A stretch of 64,000 bases of DNA from Streptomyces violens (GCF_000717745.1 NZ_JOBH01000002.1:558001-622000), one strand, 5' to 3'; positions 33,805-43,846 are shown, numbered from the stretch's first letter. Numbers and translations are program-made. The notes: generated by a model not told the origin, from the sequence alone.

Positions 33805-35168
33805 ATGCGTTCGAAGGAGCGGAACCGCTCCCAGTCGGTCACGGCGGAGTCGTAGGCGTCGAGCTCCACCCGGGCCATGTGGAGGTAGTGCTCGACGACC
33901 TCGTCACCGAAGGCGGCGCGCGCGATCGGGCTCTTCTCCCACAGCTCGGCGGCCTCGCGAAGGGTGGTCGGTACGTGTTCGGCGTCGCCGGAGTACGCGT
34001 TGCCGGTACAGGCGTCCGGCAGCTCCAGCTTGTGCTCTATCCCGTACAGCCCGGCCGCGACCATGCCTGCCACCGCGAGGTAGGGGTTCACGTCGCCGCC
34101 GGGGAGGCGGTTCTCGAAGCGGTGGGCGTGGCCGTGGCCGATGACGCGGAGCGCGCAGGTGCGGTTGTCCGGGCCCCAGGCGACCGCGGTGGGCGCGAAG
34201 GAGCCGGGCCGGAAGCGCTTGTAGGAGTTGATGTTCGGCGCGTACAGCAGCGTGAAGTCGCGCATCGCGGCGATCTGCCCGGCGAGGAAGTGCCGCATCA
34301 GCGGCGACATGCCGTACTCGCCGTCCGCGTCGGCCAGTACGGGAGCGCCGTCCTCGTCGCGCAGCGAGAGGTGGATGTGGCAGGAGTTGCCCTCGCGCTC
34401 GTCGTACTTGGCCATGAAGGTGAGCGCCATGCCCTCCTGGGCGGCGATCTCCTTGGCGCCGGTCTTGTAGACAGCGTGCTGGTCACAGGTGGTGAGCGCC
34501 TCGTCGTAGCGGAAGGCGATCTCGTGCTGGCCGAGGTTGCACTCGCCCTTGGCGGACTCCACCGTCATGCCGGCCGCGCCCATCTCGTTGCGGATGCGGC
34601 GCAGCAGCGGCTCGACGCGGCTGGTGCCGAGCACGGAGTAGTCGACGTTGTAGAGGTTGGCGGGGTGCATGTCGCGGTAGCCGCGGGACCAGGCGTCCTC
34701 GTAGGTGTCCTTGAAGACCATGAACTCCAGCTCGGTACCGGCGTACGCACGCCAGCCGCGCTCGGCCAGCCGGTCGAGCTGGCGGCGGAGAATCTGCCGC
34801 GGGGAGGCGGCGACGGGGGTGCCGTCGTGCCAGGCGAGGTCGGCGGTGAGCAGCGCGGTACCGGGGGCCCAGGGCGTGCGGCGCAGCGTCGCGGTGTCGC
34901 CGTGCATGCAGAAGTCGCCGTAGCCGCGCTCCCAGGAGGACATCGCGTAGCCGTCGACGGTGTTGAGGTCGACGTCCACGGCGAGGAGGTAGTTGCATCC
35001 TTCCGAGCCGTGGGCCAGGACGTCGTCGAGGAAGAACCGGGCCGCGAACCGCTTGCCCTGGAGCCTGCCTTGCATATCGGTGAAGGCGAGGACGACAGTG
35101 TCGATCTCCCCGGTGTCGACGAGCCTTCTCAGCTCCTCGACCGAGAGCGGGGGCGTGCGGTCTGCCAC
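33801..35168 (-). CDS. Glutamine-synthetase-like gamma-glutamyl-amine ligase (GlnA4/PuuA type)
   Basis: A 455-residue GS-I fold. The beta-grasp N domain includes LAFTDMQGRLQGKRF. Catalytic-domain blocks include AGTELEFMVF, AKGECNLGQHEI (metal-binding Glu), NSCHIHLSL, ANINSYKRFRPG-like substrate loop, NRTCALRVIGHG and ENRLPGGDVNPYL. The adenylylated-Tyr loop of nitrogen-regulated GlnA is not evident. In S. coelicolor the gene at the equivalent locus, as I recall GlnA4/SCO1613, is reported to gamma-glutamylate ethanolamine rather than ammonia. The GTG has GGAGG 7 bases upstream. It is divergent from a FadR-type regulator. Confidence 0.88.
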   Translation of the reverse strand: MADRTPPLSVEELRRLVDTGEIDTVVLAFTDMQGRLQGKRFAARFFLDDVLAHGSEGCNYLLAVDVDLNTVDGYAMSSWERGYGDFCMHGDTATLRRTPWAPGTALLTADLAWHDGTPVAASPRQILRRQLDRLAERGWRAYAGTELEFMVFKDTYEDAWSRGYRDMHPANLYNVDYSVLGTSRVEPLLRRIRNEMGAAGMTVESAKGECNLGQHEIAFRYDEALTTCDQHAVYKTGAKEIAAQEGMALTFMAKYDEREGNSCHIHLSLRDEDGAPVLADADGEYGMSPLMRHFLAGQIAAMRDFTLLYAPNINSYKRFRPGSFAPTAVAWGPDNRTCALRVIGHGHAHRFENRLPGGDVNPYLAVAGMVAAGLYGIEHKLELPDACTGNAYSGDAEHVPTTLREAAELWEKSPIARAAFGDEVVEHYLHMARVELDAYDSAVTDWERFRSFERM

Positions 35169-35216
35169 GGTGGTGCCTCCTGTCGCTGCATCCGGAGGTC
35201 ATAAGGTAGGCACACG

Positions 35217-35227
35217 AACCATTGGTT
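35217..35227. promoter_or_regulatory. Putative FadR/GntR operator
   Basis: AACCA-T-TGGTT is an 11-bp inverted repeat in the 73-base gap between the divergent GS-like and FadR-type genes, 14 bases before the regulator's GTG. The TGGT/ACCA half-sites and short spacer fit GntR/FadR operators. A single dimer there could occlude both promoters. Confidence 0.5.
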
Positions 35228-35241
35228 GGGAAGGGGTAGCG

Positions 35242-35979
35242 GTGGACGGAGCGGCGGACCGGCTGGCGCCGGTGCTGCGCCCGGTGCGGGCGGGCAACGG
35301 TTTCGAGGAGGCGCTGGAGCAGATACTCCAGATCGTGCGGCTGGGGCTGGTCCCCCGGGGCGAGCGGCTGCCGGCCGAGCGCGAGCTGGCCGAGCGGCTG
35401 CAGATCAGCCGGGTCACCCTGCGCGAGGTGCTGAAGGTGCTGCAGGACGAGGGGCTGGTGGTCAGCAGACGCGGGCGGTACGGCGGCACGTTCGTACGGG
35501 AACGGGCCGAGACGCCCGGCGAGGACGAGCTGCGCCGCCGCATCGCGCAGGTCGACGTCGAGGACACGCTGCGGTTCCGCGAGGTGCTGGAGGTGGGCGC
35601 GGCCGGACTGTGCGCCTCGTACGGGCTGGCCGGGGAGCAGGCGGAGCGGCTGCGGGAGGCGCTGGCGGCCACGCACGACGCGCCGCTCTCGGACTACCGG
35701 CGGCGGGACACGCTGCTGCACCTGACGCTGGCCGAGCTGTCGGGCTCGGCCACGCTCGCCGCGCAGTACGCGGCCGTCCGGGCGACCGTGAACGACCTGC
35801 TGGACTGCATCCCGCTGCTGGTGCGGAACCTGGAGCACTCCCAGGCGCAGCACACCGCGCTGGTGGAGGCGGTGCTGGAGGGCGACGCGGACGGGGCGCG
35901 GGAGGTGATGCGGGAGCACTGCTGCGGTACGGCGGCCCTGCTGCGCGGCTTCCTCACGGGCACGCCGCCGGCGCGGTGA
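35242..35979 (+). CDS. FadR-type GntR transcriptional regulator
   Basis: A 245-residue regulator. The winged helix (LQIVRLGLVPRGERLPAERELAERLQISRVTLREVLKVLQ split over residues 30-68) is followed by an all-helical FCD ligand domain with metal-type His (TLLHLTLAELSG, HSQAQHTALVEAVLEGD). GTG at 35242 with GGAAGGGG upstream; a much longer reading has no support. It faces the GS-like operon and probably controls it and itself. In S. coelicolor the neighbour of glnA4 is, as I recall, the regulator EpuRII. Confidence 0.87.
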   Translation: MDGAADRLAPVLRPVRAGNGFEEALEQILQIVRLGLVPRGERLPAERELAERLQISRVTLREVLKVLQDEGLVVSRRGRYGGTFVRERAETPGEDELRRRIAQVDVEDTLRFREVLEVGAAGLCASYGLAGEQAERLREALAATHDAPLSDYRRRDTLLHLTLAELSGSATLAAQYAAVRATVNDLLDCIPLLVRNLEHSQAQHTALVEAVLEGDADGAREVMREHCCGTAALLRGFLTGTPPAR

Positions 35980-36128
35980 CCCGCACGGGCCGGCAGGCGG
36001 CGCGGCTTCCTCACAGGCCCGCCACCCGCCCCGTAACCGTTCCTTTACGGCACGGGTCTTGCGCCGGAGCGGCCCGCGCGACAAAGGTATGGCGCTAAAC
36101 CTTTATCCCGCCGAGGCAGGAGCGGCTC

Positions 36129-37595
<1,467 letters not shown>

Positions 37596-37602
37596 AGCCC
37601 GC

Positions 37603-37627
37603 GAATCAAGCCCGTCCGGCGTTTGAG
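37603..37627. repeat. Dispersed Streptomyces intergenic repeat
   Basis: The sequence TCAAGCCCGTCCGGCGTTTG followed by AGGAC, 25 bases in the permease-hydrolase gap, matches a short element I recognise as recurring just after genes in many Streptomyces chromosomes. I see one copy in this window. Function not established. Confidence 0.5.
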
Positions 37628-37694
37628 GACAACGTCACGGCGAGCAACCACGACGCACAGCACCGATCCCCACCCACCTCAAGGAGGGCCCCCC

Positions 37695-38405
37695 TTGTCC
37701 AAGCCGCTCATCGGCGTCAGCACGTACCTGGAGGCCGAGGCCCGCTGGGGCGTGTGGACGCTGCCCGCCGCGCTACTGCCCGCCGGCTACCACCGCCTCG
37801 TACAGAACTCCGGCGGCCTGGCCGCCATGCTGCCGCCGCACGAGGCGGATCTCGACCGGGACGGCGCGCGGGAGGCCGCCGCGGCTGTCGTCGCGCGGCT
37901 CGACGGCGTGGTGATCGCGGGCGGCCCCGACGTACGGCCCGACCGGTACGGCGCGGAGACCGACCCCCGCACCGGACCCCCCGCCCTCGCCCGAGACGCC
38001 TGGGAGCTCGCCCTCATCGAGGCGGCCATCGACTCGGCCACGCCCCTGCTGGGCATCTGCCGCGGCATGCAGCTCCTGAACGTCGCACTGGGCGGCACAC
38101 TCCACCAGCACATCGAGGACCACGGCGGGCCACCCGGCGTCTTCGACCACCACAAGGTCACCGCCGTGCCGGACAGCCGGCTCGCCGGCATCCTGCCCGA
38201 GCCGGTCTCCGTACCGACGTACCACCACCAGTCCGTCGACCGGCTCGGCCGCGGGCTGCTGGCCTCCGCGTACGCCGAGGACGGCACGGTGGAGGCGCTC
38301 GAACTGCCGGACGCGCCGGCCTTCGCGCTGGGCGTGCAGTGGCACCCCGAGGCGGGCACGGACACCCGGGTCATGGAAGCCCTGGTAACGGCCGCCACCC
38401 GCTGA
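37695..38405 (+). CDS. Gamma-glutamyl-gamma-aminobutyrate hydrolase-like class I amidotransferase (PuuD type), TTG start
   Basis: A 236-residue class I glutamine-amidotransferase-like hydrolase. Nucleophile Cys122 is in LLGICRGMQLLNVALGG, with His217 and Glu219 in GVQWHPEAG and the oxyanion region VVIAGGPDVRP. It would hydrolyse the gamma-glutamyl amide and release glutamate, closing the pathway started by the GS-like ligase. The start is TTG at 37695: AAGGAGG lies 7 bases upstream and the family N-terminus (SKPLIGVSTYLE) begins there. A longer reading from an upstream ATG would overrun this ribosome site. Confidence 0.87.
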   Translation: MSKPLIGVSTYLEAEARWGVWTLPAALLPAGYHRLVQNSGGLAAMLPPHEADLDRDGAREAAAAVVARLDGVVIAGGPDVRPDRYGAETDPRTGPPALARDAWELALIEAAIDSATPLLGICRGMQLLNVALGGTLHQHIEDHGGPPGVFDHHKVTAVPDSRLAGILPEPVSVPTYHHQSVDRLGRGLLASAYAEDGTVEALELPDAPAFALGVQWHPEAGTDTRVMEALVTAATR

Positions 38406-38411
38406 CCCCAC

Positions 38412-38978
38412 TCACAGACCGATGTCGTCGGCGACCCCCACCAGAAGCACCCGCGTGCCCGCCTCCCGGGCACGCCATCGGTGCGTCACCCCGCCCGCGC
38501 AGTAGAGCGTGTCGCCGCGCCCCAGCTCGTACCGCTCCCCCTCGGCCTCCGCCTCCACGGCCCCCTCGACGACGTACAGCAGCTCGTCGTGGGGGTGCCG
38601 GAACTCCCGCCCCCACTCGTGCGCGCCGGTGAACTCCAGTGCGTGCAGCTGCTGTTGCCCGCGGACCAGCGGCCGTACCGTGCCCGCCGCGCCGTCCTCC
38701 AGCGCGGCCCCGGTCTCGGCGCGCACCACGTCGACGGCCCGGCGGCCCTCCGCCGCACCGAGCAACTGCACCGCCGTGGTCCCCAGCGCGTCGGCGATGC
38801 GCTGGAGCGAGCGCATGCTGGGGCGGGCCCGGTCGTTCTCCACCTGGCTCAGGAAGGGCTTGGACAGGCCGGTACGGGCCGCGAGCTCGGCAAGCGTGAG
38901 ATCCAGCGCGCGGCGGCGCCGCCGCACCGCCCGGCCGACCTGCGGCGCTTCCTGATGCGCCTCTTGATCTTCACGCAT
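38412..38978 (-). CDS. XRE-cupin regulator (PuuR-like)
   Basis: A 188-residue regulator with an XRE helix-turn-helix (residues 15-70: TLAELAARTGLSKPFLSQVE) and a C-terminal cupin (about 120-185: HPHDELLYVVEG, RGDTLYCAGGVTHRW). This is the domain order of PuuR and SutR. The ATG at 38978 has GGAGAGGAAG upstream. It ends 6 bases from the convergent hydrolase gene and is divergent from the arylsulfotransferase-like gene, with overlapping palindromes between the starts. It may control the gamma-glutamyl cluster, the ASST gene, or both. Confidence 0.86.
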   Translation of the reverse strand: MREDQEAHQEAPQVGRAVRRRRRALDLTLAELAARTGLSKPFLSQVENDRARPSMRSLQRIADALGTTAVQLLGAAEGRRAVDVVRAETGAALEDGAAGTVRPLVRGQQQLHALEFTGAHEWGREFRHPHDELLYVVEGAVEAEAEGERYELGRGDTLYCAGGVTHRWRAREAGTRVLLVGVADDIGL

Positions 38979-39047
38979 CCTGCACTTCCTCTCCCCTTTA
39001 TCGCCACGTTCACAGCGTTGCAACAAGCGATCCCTATCCTCGAACCT

Positions 39048-39075
39048 GTTTGACGTCATCAAACAAAGTTTGATG
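39048..39075. promoter_or_regulatory. Triple half-site operator region (GTTTGA/TCAAAC)
   Basis: Two overlapping inverted repeats: GTTTGA-CGTCA-TCAAAC (39048-39064) and the perfect CATCAAAC-AAA-GTTTGATG (39057-39075). They lie between the divergent XRE-cupin (38978) and ASST-like (39118) starts and are AT-rich against the background. They are best explained as operators of the XRE-cupin protein. Confidence 0.65.
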
Positions 39076-39117
39076 CGCCGACGAAGAGACGAAGAACAGA
39101 CGAACAAGGGACCCACC

Positions 39118-40251
39118 ATGACCGCTGTCGATCAAAACACACGCCGCCGCCGCGGCACCGGCCTGCTCGCCCTCGACGAGGACGTCGCGTACCCCGGTTA
39201 CACGCTCTACGCACCGCTCACCGGCACCGGCGAGGTCTACCTCGTCGACCTGCACGGCGAGGTCGTCCACCAGTGGAACCTCCCCTACCGCCCGGGCCGG
39301 CACGCCCGCATCCTCCCCAACGGCAACCTCGCCTACAACGGCGTACTGCCGGACCAGGAAGCGCTGTTCCCGATGTGGCACAAGTACCGCGGCGGCGTGA
39401 TGCAGGAGGTCACCCCCGACGGCACCGTCGTCCGCGAGCACATCGACCCGCTTCAGCACCACGACGCGCACCACTGCGGTGACGGCCGGATCCTCTACGC
39501 CGCGCTGGAGCCGCTGACCGGCGAGCGCGCGGCGGCGGTACGCGGCGGCGTCCCCGGCTCGGAGCCGGTCACCGCCGACGGCCCGACCGTCTGGGCCGAC
39601 ACCATCAAGGAGGTCGACGCGGACGGAAAGGAGCTGTGGTCCTGGCGAGTCTCCGACCACCTCGACCGCGACGAATACCCCCTCCACCCCGACTACTCCC
39701 GCGAGCACTACCCCCTCATCAACGCCGTCCTCCCGCTCGCCGACGGCAACATCCTCGCCAGCCTCCGCAGCGCCTCAGCAGTCATCGTCATCAGCCGCGC
39801 GACCGGCGAGATCCTCTGGCGCACCGAGCCCGGCGTCGTCTCCCAGCAGCACAACCCCACCGAACTGCCCAACGGCAACATCCTCATCTTCGACAACGGC
39901 GTCTTCCGCCCGCACTGGGACGTCCCCTTCTCCCGCGTCATCGAGGTCGAGCGGTCCTCCGGGAAGATCGCCTGGGAGTACCACGACCCGGCCCGCGAGG
40001 CGTTCTTCGCCCCCTTCATGGGCAGCGCGCAGCGCCTCCCCAACGGCAACACCCTGATCTGCGACTCCCCCGCCGGCCGGATCTTCGAGGTCACCGCCGA
40101 CGGGTACCTCTGCTGGGAGTACGTCGTCCCGCACTTCGGCGGCTACCGCGAGCCGGAGGTCGGCCGGATCTTCCCGGCCCAGCACAACGCCCTGTTCCGT
40201 GCGTACCGTTACGGCGCCGAGGACCTGCCCTGGCTGCCGGGTCGGGGATGA
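39118..40251 (+). CDS. Arylsulfotransferase (ASST)-family beta-propeller protein
   Basis: A 377-residue protein with repeated blades bearing LPNGN (ARILPNGNLAYNG, TELPNGNILIFDNG, QRLPNGNTLICD) and the ASST-family blocks GEVVHQWNLPYRPG, HHDAHHCGDGRILY and NAVLPLADGNILASL. No signal peptide is seen, unlike periplasmic ASSTs, so it is probably cytosolic. Catalytic His candidates lie in LQHHDAHH. AAGGG precedes the ATG at 39118. It is followed 3 bases later by the NCS2 permease, so the pair is one operon. It may be a sulfotransferase or a lyase of a sulfated/aryl compound; actual reaction unknown. Confidence 0.78.
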   Translation: MTAVDQNTRRRRGTGLLALDEDVAYPGYTLYAPLTGTGEVYLVDLHGEVVHQWNLPYRPGRHARILPNGNLAYNGVLPDQEALFPMWHKYRGGVMQEVTPDGTVVREHIDPLQHHDAHHCGDGRILYAALEPLTGERAAAVRGGVPGSEPVTADGPTVWADTIKEVDADGKELWSWRVSDHLDRDEYPLHPDYSREHYPLINAVLPLADGNILASLRSASAVIVISRATGEILWRTEPGVVSQQHNPTELPNGNILIFDNGVFRPHWDVPFSRVIEVERSSGKIAWEYHDPAREAFFAPFMGSAQRLPNGNTLICDSPAGRIFEVTADGYLCWEYVVPHFGGYREPEVGRIFPAQHNALFRAYRYGAEDLPWLPGRG

Positions 40252-40254
40252 GCC

Positions 40255-41604
40255 GTGGCCGCCCCCGCCGGCACCACCCGTACCGGAGGCGACACTCCTG
40301 ACGGACCGCCCGGCCCCAACGGCCGGCCGGTCCACCCGGTGGACGAACGCCTCCCGTTGCTCCGACTCCTCCCCCTGGCCGCGCAGCACGTCCTCGCAAT
40401 GCTCGCGGCCCCGGTCTCCACCGCGTTCCTGATCGCCACCGGCCTCGACCTGCCCCCCGACCGCACAGCGGCCCTCCTCAGCGCAACCCTCGTCCTGTGC
40501 GGGGCGGGAGCGCTGTTGCAATCCTTCGGGATCCTGCGGATCGGCGCCCGACTGCCCTTCATGATGCTGCCGGGCGGGGCCGCGGTGGCCATCTTCCTCC
40601 AGACCGCCGACCAGCACGGCCCGGCCACCGCCTCCGGCGCGGTCCTCATCGCAGCAGCCTTCCTCCTCGCGGTCCTCCCCCTCTACCGCTACATCGTCCG
40701 CTTCTTCCCACCGGTGGTCCTAGGCACCACTGTCCTGCTCATCGGCATCAACATGGTGAACGTCACCGCCCCGATGATCGCTCACGACACCTGGCTGGCC
40801 CTGGTCACCATCGGCGCCACGGCGTTGTGTTACCTCGTACTCCCCGGCATATGGCGCCAGATGTCAGTCCTGGCAGGCATAGCCGCAGGCACCGCGGCGG
40901 CACTCATATCGCGTACCGGCATGAACACCGTCCCCGACGGCGGCCCGCTCATCGCCCTCCCCCACCCCTTCCCCTACGGCGCCCCCCACTTCGATCTCCT
41001 CGCCGCCATCCCCCTCATCGTCTTCACCCTCGCCTCGCTCGCCGAGGCCACCGGTCAGACGGTGCTCAACAGCGAGGCGGTGGGCCGCGACCCGAACCCC
41101 GCCCGCGACGTCCCCCGCACGGTCCGCGCCGACGCCCTCACCTCCCTCGCCGCGGGCCTGCTGGGCACCTCCATCATGGTGACCAGCGCGGAAAACATTG
41201 GCATCGTCCAACTCACCCGCGTCCGCAGCCGCTTCGTCACCGCCGGCGCCGGCCTCCTGCTCGTCCTCATCGGCCTCCTCGCCCCGGTCTCCCGCCTACT
41301 GGCCACTCTCCCCACCCCAGTGGTAGGCGGCGCCGGCCTGGTCATCTACGCGGTAATCGCCGCCATGGGCATAGGCATGCTCCGCCGCACCAACACCTCC
41401 GACGGCCCCACCACCACAGTCATAGCCCTGACCCTCCTGGCCGGCCTCCTCCCCGCCCTGTCCCCGGACCTGTACACCCCCCTCCCGACCTGGGCCCGCA
41501 CCCTATTCGGCAGCGGCGTCCCAGCGGGGGCGATCACAGCGGTGGTGCTTACGGCACTGTTCACCAGGCCGACGAAGCCACCGCTCACCCCACCCCCCGA
41601 GTAA
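40255..41604 (+). CDS. NCS2 uracil/xanthine permease family transporter
   Basis: A 449-residue membrane protein with about 13-14 hydrophobic helices. Family marks are LLPLAAQHVLAMLAAPV at the first helix, SLAEATGQTVLNSEAVGRDPNP, SAENIGIVQLTRVRSRFV and GGAGLVIYAVIAAMGIGML. NCS2 members take up xanthine, urate, uracil or related rings. GTG start 3 bases after the ASST-like stop, with GGGGATGAG as ribosome site. Coupling to the ASST-like gene suggests a shared substrate. Its 3' end overlaps the convergent LysR gene by 20 bases. Confidence 0.87.
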   Translation: MAAPAGTTRTGGDTPDGPPGPNGRPVHPVDERLPLLRLLPLAAQHVLAMLAAPVSTAFLIATGLDLPPDRTAALLSATLVLCGAGALLQSFGILRIGARLPFMMLPGGAAVAIFLQTADQHGPATASGAVLIAAAFLLAVLPLYRYIVRFFPPVVLGTTVLLIGINMVNVTAPMIAHDTWLALVTIGATALCYLVLPGIWRQMSVLAGIAAGTAAALISRTGMNTVPDGGPLIALPHPFPYGAPHFDLLAAIPLIVFTLASLAEATGQTVLNSEAVGRDPNPARDVPRTVRADALTSLAAGLLGTSIMVTSAENIGIVQLTRVRSRFVTAGAGLLLVLIGLLAPVSRLLATLPTPVVGGAGLVIYAVIAAMGIGMLRRTNTSDGPTTTVIALTLLAGLLPALSPDLYTPLPTWARTLFGSGVPAGAITAVVLTALFTRPTKPPLTPPPE

Positions 41605-42559
41605 GCCCCAACAGTTGGCGCGCAGGCCCCGTAGGCCGCTGCCCCGCGGGCCACACCGCCCGTAGATCCCGCCCCAGCCGGATCCCCGGTACCGGGACCT
41701 CCACCAGTCGGCGGGCCGCCAATTCCTCGCCCACAGCGAGCTCGCTCAGGACCGACGGGCCTGCGCCGCTTACCGCTGCCGCCTTTACCGCGGTCGTCGA
41801 GGCCAGTTCGAGGAGTGGGGGTGCCAGAGGGCCGCACATCGCGAGGGCCGCGTCGAGGACCTGGCGGGTGCCTGAGCCCTGTTCGCGGAGGATCAGGGGC
41901 GTACTCGCCAGCTCGCGGCCCGTGAGGGGGGTGCGGCGGCGGGACCAGGGGTGGGAGGGAGCGGCTACTACTACCAGGCGGTCGTGGCCGATTACTGCGC
42001 CGTCCAGGCCGGACGGTATGTCCAGGCCCTCGACGAAGCCGAGGTCGGCCTCGCCGGAGAGGACGCGTTCGGCGACGACGGCGGAGTTGCCCGCGAAGAG
42101 TGAGACCGCGGTGTCGGGGCGCTGGGTGCGCAGGGCGATCAGCCAGCCGGGGAGGAGGTACTCGGCGATGGTCATACTTGCGGTCACACGCAGGCGGGAG
42201 TCGCGCCGGCCCCGGAGCGCCTGTGCGCCCGCGTCGAAGGCCTCGGCCGCCTCCACGATGCGCCGCGCCCAGTCCGTGACGAGCGTGCCCGCGTCGGTCA
42301 GGCGCGAGCCGCGCGGCGAGCGCTCCACCAGGCCGACGCCCAACTGCCGCTCCATGGAACGGATACGGCTGCTGGCGGCGGGCTGGGAGATGCCCAGCTC
42401 CTTGGCGGCCCGGCCCAGGCTGCCCAGCCGGGCCACGGCGAGCAGCAGTTCCAGGGCGGCGAGATCCGGTACGCGGTACGCCAGCCGCCCGTCGTGCGGC
42501 CTCGGCCCTTCGGCCGCGCCGTTGCCTGCGCCCCGCTCCGCTTCACTGGCTTGACTCAT
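41585..42559 (-). CDS. LysR-family transcriptional regulator
   Basis: A 324-residue LTTR with the N-terminal winged helix (LELLLAVARLGSLGRAAKELGISQPAASSRI; residues 36-66) and a LysR substrate domain (SRLRVTASMTIAEYLLPGWL; APSHPWSRRRTPL). Its ATG sits inside a CATAA-N7-TTATG inverted repeat and has no good ribosome site, which suggests a leaderless or autorepressed message. It is divergent from the TDT transporter, the classic LTTR-target layout. The 3' end overlaps the NCS2 permease gene tail-to-tail. Confidence 0.88.
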   Translation of the reverse strand: MSQASEAERGAGNGAAEGPRPHDGRLAYRVPDLAALELLLAVARLGSLGRAAKELGISQPAASSRIRSMERQLGVGLVERSPRGSRLTDAGTLVTDWARRIVEAAEAFDAGAQALRGRRDSRLRVTASMTIAEYLLPGWLIALRTQRPDTAVSLFAGNSAVVAERVLSGEADLGFVEGLDIPSGLDGAVIGHDRLVVVAAPSHPWSRRRTPLTGRELASTPLILREQGSGTRQVLDAALAMCGPLAPPLLELASTTAVKAAAVSGAGPSVLSELAVGEELAARRLVEVPVPGIRLGRDLRAVWPAGQRPTGPARQLLGLTRGVG

Positions 42560-42573
42560 AAATCCAGGTTATG
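42557..42573. promoter_or_regulatory. Putative LysR-type operator
   Basis: CATAA (42557-42561), 7 bases, TTATG (42569-42573). It overlaps the LysR start codon and lies 57 bases before the divergent TDT gene. It is AT-rich and dyad-symmetric like LTTR boxes. Confidence 0.45.
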
Positions 42574-42629
42574 CCCTCATAGACCTGATGTCCCTGGTGG
42601 GGGCGGGCGCGTGACGGAACTCTGGAGTC

Positions 42630-43772
42630 ATGGCTACCCTCGCGCAACCTCGCTCCCGCCCCGTGACGGGCCCCCAAGGCCGCACCCGCGGCTCGATACG
42701 GCACCTCGGCCCCAACTGGTACGCCGCCGTCATGGGCACCGCGATCATCGCCAACGCCGGCGCCACGCTCCCGGTACAGGCAGGCGTGCTGCACACGGTG
42801 TACGAGGTCGTGTGGGCGCTGTCGGCCGTCATGCTGTTCGTCCTGCTCGTCGCCCGCGCCGCGCACTGGATCCGCCACACCGACCAGGCCAGGGCGCATC
42901 TGCTCGACCCGATGGTGGCGCCGTTCTACGGGTGCCTGTCGATGGCCATGCTGGCGGTCGGCGGCGGCACGCTCGCCGTCGGCAAGGACGTGATCGGTGT
43001 TTCCACGGCGGCCGCGGTCGACGGTGTGCTGTGGGTCGCGGGGACCGTGGTCGGCCTGGTCGCGGCCGCGGCCATCCCGTACCTGATGGTGACCCGGCAC
43101 CGGATAGACGCGGGGACGGCCTCCCCCGCCTGGCTGCTGCCGATCGTCGCCCCGATGGTCTCCGCGGCCATCGGCCCCGGTCTGATCCCGCACCTGCCGG
43201 CCGGTCAGTGGCGGTCCGCCATGCTGCTGGGCTGCTACGGCATGTTCGGTCTGTCGCTGCTGACCGTGCTGGCCATGCTGCCGCTGGTGCTCTCGCGGCT
43301 GATCCACCACGGGCCGCTGCCGCTCGCCGCGACGCCCGCGCTCATCCTGGTACTCGGCCCGCTCGGCCAGTCCACGACCGCGGTGAGCAACCTCGCGAAC
43401 GCCGCGCCCGCCGCCGGCTCCTCCTACGCCGACGCGATGACCGCCTTCTCCGTGCTGTACGGCGTGCCGGTCATGGGCTTCGCGCTGCTGTGGCTGGGGC
43501 TGTCCGCCGCGATGGTGGTCCGCGCCTTCCGCAGCGGGATGCGCTTCTCGATGACCTGGTGGGCCTTCACCTTCCCCATCGGCACCTGCGTCACCGGCGC
43601 GGCCGGGCTGGCAGGCCACACCGGGCTGGCCCTGTACGACTGGCTCGCCGTCGGGCTGTACCTGCTCCTGGTGGCGGGCTGGCTGACGGCCTTCATGTAC
43701 ACCGCGCGCGGCCTCTTCCGCGGCACACTCCTCGCGCCGCCCGCCTCGGCCCCGGCTCCGAAGGCCGCCTGA
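42630..43772 (+). CDS. TDT-family transporter / SLAC1-type anion channel
   Basis: A 380-residue protein with about ten hydrophobic helices, beginning HLGPNWYAAVMGTAIIANAG, the TDT/TehA/SLAC1 signature. The family exports or channels anions such as C4-dicarboxylates, sulfite or tellurite. The ATG at 42630 lacks a strong ribosome site. It is divergent from a LysR regulator, probably its activator; the effector is unknown. Confidence 0.86.
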   Translation: MATLAQPRSRPVTGPQGRTRGSIRHLGPNWYAAVMGTAIIANAGATLPVQAGVLHTVYEVVWALSAVMLFVLLVARAAHWIRHTDQARAHLLDPMVAPFYGCLSMAMLAVGGGTLAVGKDVIGVSTAAAVDGVLWVAGTVVGLVAAAAIPYLMVTRHRIDAGTASPAWLLPIVAPMVSAAIGPGLIPHLPAGQWRSAMLLGCYGMFGLSLLTVLAMLPLVLSRLIHHGPLPLAATPALILVLGPLGQSTTAVSNLANAAPAAGSSYADAMTAFSVLYGVPVMGFALLWLGLSAAMVVRAFRSGMRFSMTWWAFTFPIGTCVTGAAGLAGHTGLALYDWLAVGLYLLLVAGWLTAFMYTARGLFRGTLLAPPASAPAPKAA

Positions 43773-43804
43773 CAGCCACCGTCCCAGACCCGGCTCCCGG
43801 ACCC

Positions 43805-43840
43805 GGCGGTGCACCGGCCCACGGCCTCCGGTGCACCGCC
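43805..43840. terminator. Bidirectional terminator
   Basis: Perfect 13-bp stem GGCGGTGCACCGG (43805-43817) / CCGGTGCACCGCC (43828-43840), 10-base loop, between convergent TDT and metal-receptor genes. Confidence 0.75.
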
Positions 43841-43846
43841 GTTCCG

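Noticed and set aside
34993..35241. N-terminal extension of the FadR-type regulator
   Set aside because: The extension is antisense to the GS-like gene and crosses the divergent promoter; the GTG at 35242 has a ribosome site and the correct domain start.
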